In this document: positions 1 through 4,130 of the stretch, piece after piece
How positions within the stretch are numbered: position 1 is the stretch's first letter
How the letters are laid out: every line of letters begins with the position of its first letter
Assembly (NCBI GenBank): GCA_035384565.1
Contig: DAOOIT010000109.1
Location: 6,805-12,845, forward strand
DNA length: 6,041 bases
Direction of reading: 5' to 3'
DNA from: Planctomycetota bacterium
GTDB taxonomy: Bacteria > Planctomycetota > PUPC01 > DSUN01
The notes under the pieces: generated by a model
The model's input: only the letters and a program-made list of their open reading frames with translations
Told to the model about the DNA's origin: nothing
Database searches by the model: none
Translations under genes and position numbers: made by a program

Positions 1-64
1 CATCAGCCTGACGTAGCGTGCACCGCGCGCTGCACAGGGAACCGGCGCGCGGCGACGGAACAGA

Positions 65-90
65 ATTGCATACCTGTTCAAGTATGCAAT
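65..90. promoter_or_regulatory. Perfect 9-bp inverted repeat, candidate operator
   Basis: ATTGCATAC (65-73) and GTATGCAAT (82-90) are perfect reverse complements separated by 8 nt, so the arm centres lie 17 bp apart. The dyad is AT-richer than its surroundings and sits 62 nt before the dehydrogenase start codon. No T-run follows, so it does not look like an intrinsic terminator. Its geometry fits binding by a dimeric repressor (GntR or LacI type, by inference), but no regulator gene is in the window. An RNA hairpin in the leader is the alternative. Confidence 0.5.
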
Positions 91-140
91 CCCTCCCTCC
101 TGCCGCGATGCCCGTGCCATTCGCCCTATCTCGTGCCCCC

Positions 141-145
141 GGAGG
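141..145 (+). promoter_or_regulatory. Shine-Dalgarno site fixing the dehydrogenase start
   Basis: GGAGG lies 7 nt before the ATG at 153. The reading frame stays open upstream to a GTG at 18, but the extra 45 residues are Arg/Pro/Ala-rich, cross the inverted repeat at 65-90, and precede the Rossmann first strand that should begin the protein. The SD site and the fold agree on 153. Confidence 0.8.
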
Positions 146-152
146 ACAACGG

Positions 153-1400
153 ATGATTCGTCTCGCCCTCGTCGGCTTCGGCGGCTACGGCTGGAGCCTC
201 GTTCAGGCGATCAATCAGGCAAGGGACGCCGTTGGCTGCCGCCTCATCGCCGCGGCCGATGCGCGCCTGTCGGCCCTGCCCGAGAAGGCTGAAGCGCTGT
301 CGCGGGCAGGCGTCGAGCTGTTCAGCGACCCGCTGGCGATGTTTGAGGCACTCCGAGGCAAGTGCGACGCCGCCTACATCGCCACGGGCATCCCGAGCCA
401 CGCGCCGCTCACCATCGCCGCTGCGCGGGCGGGCCTTCACGTCCACCTCGAGAAGCCCCCCGCCGCGACGGTCCAGGAGGTGGACGCGATGCTCGCTGCC
501 CTCGACGCCGCCGGTCGTTTCTGTCTCGTGGGCTTCCAGGCACTCCATGGCGACGACATTCGGTTCGTCAAGAGCCGCGTGGCCTCGGGGCGGCTGGGCC
601 GTGTGAGGTCGCTCGTGTGCCATGCCGGGTGGCCGCGCAACCAGGCCTACTACACCCGCAATGACTGGGCGGGAAAGCTGAGGGTGGAGAGCGCGGTGTA
701 CGGAGACCCAGCTCACAGGGCCTGGGTGCTCGACGGGCCCGCGACCAATGCGCTGGCGCACCAGATCACGAATATGCTGTTCCTCGCGTCGCCAGAGGCG
801 AACCGCCTTGCCACGCCGGTGAGCGTGCGGGCCGAATTGTACACCGCAGGCCCCGTAGAATCGCACGACACCTGTGCCATCGAGATACACACGGCCGAGG
901 GCCCCACGAGCCTGTTCCTCGCAAGCCATTGCTCCGACGCCAACTTCGGCCCGGTCATCGAGATCGAGGCCGAGCGGGGCCATGTCCGCTGGACCATGCG
1001 CGACGGGGCACGTGTGTGCTACAGCGATGGGCCGGAGGAGACCTGCCCCGCTGACAACGGCGCCGCGAAAATGATCGCCAACTTCGCCGAGGCCGTGCGG
1101 GCGAACGACCGGTCGCTGCTCCGCTGCGACTTGGCGGAGACGCGGAAGTTCGTCCTCGCGCTCGACGGCGCCCACGAGAGCAGCGGCCGTATCCATCGCA
1201 TCGCGGCCGACCATGTGCGGCGTGTGGGGGAGGGGGGCGAGATGCGGACAGTGGTCGAGGGTCTGGACGCCGCGCTGCGCTGCGCCGCAGCGGCGCGGGC
1301 GCTGTTCAGCGAACTGGGCACCCTCCCTTGGGCCGTCGCCACCGAGCCATTCGACCTCACGGGCTATTCGTCCTACCCGCGCCGGATCAAGGGGGAGTGA
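153..1400 (+). CDS. Gfo/Idh/MocA-family NAD(P)-dependent oxidoreductase
   Basis: Predicted 415-residue cytoplasmic dehydrogenase. The N-terminal Rossmann domain opens with IRLALVGFGGYG (GxGxxG at residues 8-13). The family EKP signature is at 100-102 (HLEKPPA), with the Lys normally placed near the nicotinamide and substrate. Residues about 125-350 form the alpha/beta substrate domain; GPATNALAHQ (195-204) sits where the family usually has its GG...D..H helix, with His203 a likely catalytic or substrate residue and Asn in place of the usual Asp. Members oxidise or reduce sugars, inositols and related polyols; the substrate cannot be read from sequence. Length is within the family range, slightly long, with a C-terminal tail (about 365-415) beyond the core. 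There is no signal peptide. It ends in TGA and appears monocistronic, 384 nt ahead of the next gene. Possible control is by the dyad at 65-90. Confidence 0.9.
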   Translation: MIRLALVGFGGYGWSLVQAINQARDAVGCRLIAAADARLSALPEKAEALSRAGVELFSDPLAMFEALRGKCDAAYIATGIPSHAPLTIAAARAGLHVHLEKPPAATVQEVDAMLAALDAAGRFCLVGFQALHGDDIRFVKSRVASGRLGRVRSLVCHAGWPRNQAYYTRNDWAGKLRVESAVYGDPAHRAWVLDGPATNALAHQITNMLFLASPEANRLATPVSVRAELYTAGPVESHDTCAIEIHTAEGPTSLFLASHCSDANFGPVIEIEAERGHVRWTMRDGARVCYSDGPEETCPADNGAAKMIANFAEAVRANDRSLLRCDLAETRKFVLALDGAHESSGRIHRIAADHVRRVGEGGEMRTVVEGLDAALRCAAAARALFSELGTLPWAVATEPFDLTGYSSYPRRIKGE

Positions 1401-1412
1401 CCGTCGAAGGGC

Positions 1413-1443
1413 GCCCGCCTATCGGGCAGGGTCTGCCGGGCAG
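1413..1443. repeat. Overlapping short palindromes just after the dehydrogenase gene
   Basis: GCCCG (1413-1417) pairs with CGGGC (1423-1427). GGCAG (1425-1429) can instead pair with CTGCC (1433-1437), and CGGGCAG occurs twice (1423-1429, 1437-1443). These are mutually exclusive hairpins starting 13 nt after the stop codon. No T-run follows, so an intrinsic terminator is unlikely; a transcript 3'-end stabiliser is possible. Such short GC palindromes are also easy to find by chance in this composition. Confidence 0.25.
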
Positions 1444-1509
1444 ATCGCTCTGGCCATAAGCCTTGCGGGCGACGACAGTTACGGCCAATCCGCGCCGCGG
1501 GCAGTCAAA

Positions 1510-1540
1510 ATCTGGGGGCAAAAACGTTGTACATCTGGGG
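1510..1540. promoter_or_regulatory. Composite direct repeat, copy A (candidate regulator site)
   Basis: ATCTGGGGG (1510-1518), an 8-nt spacer, then TTGTACAT (1527-1534) running into CTGGGG. The ATCTGGGG element thus occurs twice, 23 bp apart (1510 and 1533). The same arrangement recurs at 1621-1654. It lies about 170-200 bp upstream of the putative TTGACA promoter of the methyltransferase cassette. A distal activator or looping site is the simplest inference; the protein is unknown. Confidence 0.45.
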
Positions 1541-1586
1541 ATGTAGGGAGGAATGGTATCGGCTTGGCAGCGCCTATGCGGACGGC

Positions 1587-1611
1587 GAAGCGCGGTCAGC
1601 TTCATTTTTTT
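1587..1611 (+). terminator. Weak intrinsic-terminator-like hairpin
   Basis: GAAGC (1587-1591) pairs with GCTTC (1599-1603) around a 7-nt loop; after one A there are seven T's (1605-1611), the longest T-run in the window. The stem is short and only moderately GC-rich, and it sits 187 nt after the dehydrogenase stop. It could end readthrough transcription before the cassette promoter. Confidence is limited by the 5-bp stem. Confidence 0.35.
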
Positions 1612-1620
1612 ACCCAACAG

Positions 1621-1654
1621 ATTTGGGGGGTATTGCCATTGTACATATGGGGGG
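1621..1654. promoter_or_regulatory. Composite direct repeat, copy B (candidate regulator site)
   Basis: ATTTGGGGGG (1621-1630), a short spacer, TTGTACAT (1639-1646), then ATATGGGGGG (1645-1654). It matches copy A in order and spacing: ATNTGGGG elements 24 bp apart here against 23 bp in A, and TTGTACAT cores 112 bp apart. It ends about 60 bp before the -35 box at 1714, a suitable position for an upstream activator. The G-runs could also form a quadruplex. Confidence 0.45.
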
Positions 1655-1657
1655 AAT

Positions 1658-1673
1658 GCCCGACGGGTCGGGC
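1658..1673. promoter_or_regulatory. 7-bp inverted repeat beside copy B
   Basis: GCCCGAC (1658-1664) and GTCGGGC (1667-1673) are perfect reverse complements with a 2-nt gap. It starts 4 nt after the G-run of copy B and ends 40 bp before the -35 box. It may be a dimer-binding site or part of the same regulatory array. A 2-nt loop makes an RNA hairpin of the full arms unlikely. Confidence 0.3.
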
Positions 1674-1713
1674 GATGACTTCTTGTGACACTCTCGGTGG
1701 CCCGGAAGGGCAC

Positions 1714-1742
1714 TTGACAGCGGGGCCGCCGGTCGCTAGAGA
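1714..1742 (+). promoter_or_regulatory. Sigma70-type promoter for the methyltransferase cassette
   Basis: A perfect -35 hexamer TTGACA (1714-1719) is followed after exactly 17 bp by TAGAGA (1737-1742), which keeps TA and the fourth-position A of the -10 consensus. Transcription would begin near 1749, giving a leader of about 35-45 nt. It lies downstream of the repeat array at 1510-1654 and directly before the UROD-family gene. Confidence 0.55.
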
Positions 1743-1784
1743 TGAGGTCCACAGGACGAGGGTTCCCCCGGCTGTGCGGAAAGG

Positions 1785-2996
1785 ATGAGCGAGATGTCGC
1801 AGGATACCGACCGGCTGTACCAGCAGCGGCTGGCGCGCTACGTGGCGGCGATGAAGAAGGAGAAGCCCGACCGCGTGCCCATCCGCCCCTTTGCCGCCGA
1901 GTTCGCCGGCAAGTACGCCGGCTACAACAACCAGCAGGTCACGCACGACGTGGACCTGGCGTTCGACGCGATCATGAAGTGCTGCCGCGACTTCGACTGG
2001 GACGCGACGGTGGGCAACATGGTCTACGTGTGGACCGGCCTCACCGAGGCGGCGGGGCTGAACTACTACGCCATCCCGGGCATAGACAAGCCGCCGACCG
2101 CCGCCTTCCAGTACATCGAGCCACCCGACGAGGAGTCGGCCTTCATGAAGGCCGATGAGTACGACGAGTTCATCGCCGACCCCACGGGCTTCGTCGCCAA
2201 CGTGTGGATGCCGCGGGCCAACCGCTACGTGGTGCCGCTGGGCGAGCCGAGCACGGCGAAGAACAACCTCGCCTGGCTCAAGGGCGGCATGGCCATGCTC
2301 CACTACTTCAACAAGTTCGGCGCGCAGATCGGCCGCATGAAGAACGAGACCGGCACCGTGCACGCCATCGCCGGCTGCCTGAAGGCGCCGTTCGACATCC
2401 TGGCCGACAAGTTCCGCGGCTTCCGCCAGCTCTGCGCGGACATCCACCGCCAGCCCAAGAAGGTGCTCGCCGCCTGCGAGGCGCTGCGGCCCCACATGTA
2501 CTTCAACGCTGTTGCCGGCGCCGACCCCACGAAGACCGTGCCCATCAGCATCTGGCTGCATCGCGGCTGCACGCCGTTCCTCTCGCCCAAGCAGTTCGAG
2601 ACCTTCTTCTGGCCCACTTGCAAGAAGATCATCGAGGACCTGCATGCGGAGGGGCGCCAGGTGCTCTGGTATGCGGAGGGCGACTGGAATCCCAACCTGA
2701 AGTACATCGCCGAGCTGCCCGACAAGAGCATCATCTACCACGTGGACCGCGCCGACCCCTTTGAGGTCTACGAAAAGGTCGGCCACAAGTTCGCCATCAG
2801 CGGCGGCATCCCGAACGACCTGCTGGCCTACGGCACGCCCGACGAGGTGCGCGCGAGGTGCAAGGAGGTGATTGACCGCGTGGGCAAGAACGGCGGCTAC
2901 ATCATGGACGCCGGCGCCATCATGCAGGACGACTCGACCATCGAGAACGTCAAGGCCATGACCGAATTCACTGTGGAATACGGAGTGTACCGGTAG
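1785..2996 (+). CDS. UROD-superfamily (MtaA/CmuA-like) corrinoid-linked methyltransferase
   Basis: 403 residues with the uroporphyrinogen decarboxylase TIM-barrel fold. True HemE is unlikely given the corrinoid partner gene downstream; members beside corrinoid proteins act as methyltransferases. Recognisable parts: the N-terminal helix and KPDRVP segment (27-32), ISIWLHRGC (255-262), the helix-strand EGRQVLWYAEGDW (289-301), and the C-terminal AISGGIPNDLLAYGTPDEV (337-355) and GGYIMDAGAIMQDDSTIENV (370-389). In MtaA/MtbA the strand near 296 carries His-X-Cys and the segment near 377 a Cys, together binding zinc; here they read YAEGDW and DAGAIM, so that zinc site appears absent. The methyl donor is unknown. 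Two starts are possible: ATG 1785 has a purine-rich GGAAAGG directly against it, while ATG 1794 has AAGGA at a better 8-nt spacing. It ends in TAG and is followed by a 158-nt gap. Confidence 0.85.
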   Translation: MSEMSQDTDRLYQQRLARYVAAMKKEKPDRVPIRPFAAEFAGKYAGYNNQQVTHDVDLAFDAIMKCCRDFDWDATVGNMVYVWTGLTEAAGLNYYAIPGIDKPPTAAFQYIEPPDEESAFMKADEYDEFIADPTGFVANVWMPRANRYVVPLGEPSTAKNNLAWLKGGMAMLHYFNKFGAQIGRMKNETGTVHAIAGCLKAPFDILADKFRGFRQLCADIHRQPKKVLAACEALRPHMYFNAVAGADPTKTVPISIWLHRGCTPFLSPKQFETFFWPTCKKIIEDLHAEGRQVLWYAEGDWNPNLKYIAELPDKSIIYHVDRADPFEVYEKVGHKFAISGGIPNDLLAYGTPDEVRARCKEVIDRVGKNGGYIMDAGAIMQDDSTIENVKAMTEFTVEYGVYR

Positions 2997-3059
2997 AAGC
3001 CATCGCCCGTGACGCGCAGGCGTGTTGTGCGCGTTTTCACGGCGGATGAATGGAAGACT

Positions 3060-3114
3060 GGATGAGTGGATGGGTGTCAGGCAATCACGCATTCCTCCAT
3101 CCATCCAACCATCC
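3060..3114. repeat. Imperfect inverted repeat of GGATG-type units
   Basis: The 15-nt arm at 3060-3074 (GGATGAGTGGATGGG) matches the reverse complement of 3100-3114 at 13 of 15 positions, with a 25-nt loop. Flanking sequence carries more GGATG/GAATGG units (3044-3059) and CCATC units (3094-3102), so it looks like a decayed simple-sequence palindrome. It lies in the gap between the UROD-family gene and the small gene, and if transcribed could form a hairpin that separates or stabilises parts of the message. Confidence 0.4.
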
Positions 3115-3154
3115 CCTCTGGTTACGGCCTCGGGCCGCCTCAGGAGAGAATCGA

Positions 3155-3328
3155 ATGCCGCAGAGAGAGCCGAAGAAGGCCATCAAGCCCGGCGTGTGCT
3201 TCCCGTGGGAGGAGAAGGTGAAGGAGTACCCCAGGATTCTGGGCGATCCCAAGATCGTGCAGAAGGCCTGGGAGGAACTCGACAGCCTGGCGTACCTGTA
3301 CCTGTGGTTCTGCGTCATGCAGTCCTAG
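3155..3328 (+). CDS. 57-residue small protein of unknown function
   Basis: I do not recognise this protein. Support for coding: AGGAG (3142-3146) lies 8 nt before the ATG; codon choice matches both neighbours (Lys mostly AAG, Glu mostly GAG, Leu mostly CTG, nearly all codons ending in G or C); and it sits between two genes expected to work together. The frame is open upstream to 3050, but the SD site favours 3155. The first 40 residues are charged and Pro-containing (PWEEKVKEYPRILGDPKIV at 17-35); residues 45-56 are aromatic and hydrophobic (LAYLYLWFCVMQ), too short for a normal membrane helix and perhaps a helix docking on a partner. Cys15 and Cys53 are its only cysteines. It ends in TAG, 60 nt before the corrinoid gene. 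It may be an accessory subunit or a remnant of a longer gene. Confidence 0.6.
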   Translation: MPQREPKKAIKPGVCFPWEEKVKEYPRILGDPKIVQKAWEELDSLAYLYLWFCVMQS

Positions 3329-3340
3329 ATCCCAACTTCC

Positions 3341-3359
3341 CGCGGGTTTGCAGCCCGCG
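3341..3359. repeat. 6-bp GC hairpin between the small gene and the corrinoid gene
   Basis: CGCGGG (3341-3346) pairs with CCCGCG (3354-3359) around TTTGCAG. It starts 12 nt after the small gene's stop and ends 13 nt before the SD region of the corrinoid gene. A closely similar hairpin, CGCGG-TTTGCTC-CCGCG, lies inside the ThDP enzyme gene at 4741-4757, which suggests a dispersed REP-like repeat. In the message it could mark a processing point that sets relative amounts of the two proteins (inference). Confidence 0.45.
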
Positions 3360-3388
3360 AGAGGTTACGAACGGAAGGAGGCCCCCGA

Positions 3389-4030
3389 ATGGCGAAGCCG
3401 GGCGCGATTGCGAAGGCGATGAGCGCCTTGAAGGAAGACCAGCTCAAAGCCCTCATCCAGAAAGCCATCAAGGCCAAAGTGCCCGCGGCCGACATCGTGG
3501 CCGAGTGCCGCGCCGGCCTCGGCGAGGTGGGCGAGCGCTTCAACAAGGGCGAATACTTCATCTCCGAACTCATGTTCGCCGGCGAGATCATGAAGGACGT
3601 GATGGCCCAGCTCGCCCCGCTGCTGAAGAAGGCCACGAAGGCCAAGGCCAAGGCGGGGGCTAAGCAGATCGTCATGGCGACCGTGCGCGGCGACATCCAT
3701 GACATCGGCAAGGACATCGTGGTCCTCATGCTCCGCGGCGCAGGCTACGAGGTCACCGACCTCGGCGTGGACGTGAAGCCCGAGGAGATCGTGGCGGCGG
3801 TGAAGAAGAGCAAGGCGTTCATGGTGGGCCTGAGCGTCTTCCTCACCACCTGCTGCAAGGCGCTGGAGGACACGGCAGTTGCGCTCAAGAAGGCTGGTCT
3901 GCGCGAGGGCGTGAAGATCATGATCGGCGGGGCGGCCGCGAGCGACCTGGTGGCCCAGCGCACCGGCTGCGATAGCTATGGCGCCACCGCCGTGGACGCC
4001 GTGGCCCTCGCCAACGCCGCGGCGGGGTAG
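3389..4030 (+). CDS. Corrinoid (cobalamin-binding) methyl-carrier protein, MtaC/MtbC/MttC family
   Basis: 213 residues, the usual size of methyltransferase corrinoid proteins. Residues about 8-90 form the helical cap domain, with KGEYFISELMFAGEIM at 53-68 typical of the family, followed by a Lys/Ala-rich linker (81-92). Residues about 93-213 are the Rossmann-like B12-binding domain: TVRGDIHDIGKDIV contains DxHxxG (Asp102, His104, Gly107), with His104 the lower cobalt ligand; GLSVFLTT (147-154) carries the conserved Ser; GGAAAS (180-185) is the late Gly-rich cofactor loop. It shuttles a methyl group on cobalt between a substrate methyltransferase and an acceptor methyltransferase. GGAAGGAGG (3373-3381) lies 7 nt before the ATG, one of the strongest SD sites in the window, as expected for an abundant carrier. 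It probably shares a transcript with the UROD-family gene. No reactivase gene is nearby. Confidence 0.93.
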   Translation: MAKPGAIAKAMSALKEDQLKALIQKAIKAKVPAADIVAECRAGLGEVGERFNKGEYFISELMFAGEIMKDVMAQLAPLLKKATKAKAKAGAKQIVMATVRGDIHDIGKDIVVLMLRGAGYEVTDLGVDVKPEEIVAAVKKSKAFMVGLSVFLTTCCKALEDTAVALKKAGLREGVKIMIGGAAASDLVAQRTGCDSYGATAVDAVALANAAAG

Positions 4031-4045
4031 GACCTCGGGACAATG

Positions 4046-4075
4046 ACACGGACCTACACGGACGGACACTGACGG
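4046..4075. repeat. Three tandem 10-bp repeats in the convergent intergenic gap
   Basis: Three consecutive 10-bp units (4046, 4056, 4066) fit ACAC(G/T)GAC(C/G)(T/G); the middle unit differs from the first at two bases and from the third at one. They start 15 nt after the corrinoid gene stop, in the 90-nt gap before the stop of the opposing ThDP gene. Function is unknown; it may be slippage-generated filler or a site for a protein contacting one helix face. Confidence 0.45.
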
Positions 4076-4094
4076 AAGCCCCAGGAGGCAGCTA

Positions 4095-4130
4095 ATCAGT
4101 CGTCTGATGAGGGAGGTAGCTCAGCGCTGA
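4095..4130. other. Small dyads between the convergent stop codons
   Basis: ATCAG (4095-4099) pairs with CTGAT (4104-4108) around a 4-nt loop, and TCAGCGCTGA (4121-4130) is a perfect 10-bp palindrome that includes the ThDP gene's stop codon. Neither has a T-run on either strand, so I do not call a bidirectional terminator. No recognisable intrinsic terminator exists in the 90-nt gap. Confidence 0.25.

Noticed and set aside
18..152. N-terminal extension of the dehydrogenase frame to a GTG at 18
   Set aside because: It is Arg/Pro/Ala-rich without family similarity, covers the inverted repeat at 65-90, and the GGAGG plus Rossmann strand place the start at 153.
126..1214. 362-codon minus-strand frame over the dehydrogenase gene
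   Set aside because: It is antisense to a clear Gfo/Idh/MocA gene, with no domain and an Arg/Gly/His-rich composition typical of shadow frames.
1553..1678. 41-codon frame with a purine-rich AGGGAGG before ATG 1553
   Set aside because: The SD-like sequence is only 1 nt from the ATG, the frame runs through the T-run and the repeat array, and the product is not protein-like.
1602..3104. 500-codon open frame on the minus strand over the UROD-family gene
   Set aside because: It is antisense to a clear family member; its His/Val/Arg/Leu-rich sequence has no recognisable domain and is expected from high-GC third positions on the opposite strand.
3050..3154. Longer start (3050) for the small protein
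   Set aside because: The extra 35 residues read through the GGATG palindrome, and no SD fits 3050, whereas AGGAG is well placed for 3155.
3365..4069. 234-codon minus-strand frame over the corrinoid gene
   Set aside because: It is a shadow of a gene with intact B12-binding motifs and has no features of its own.
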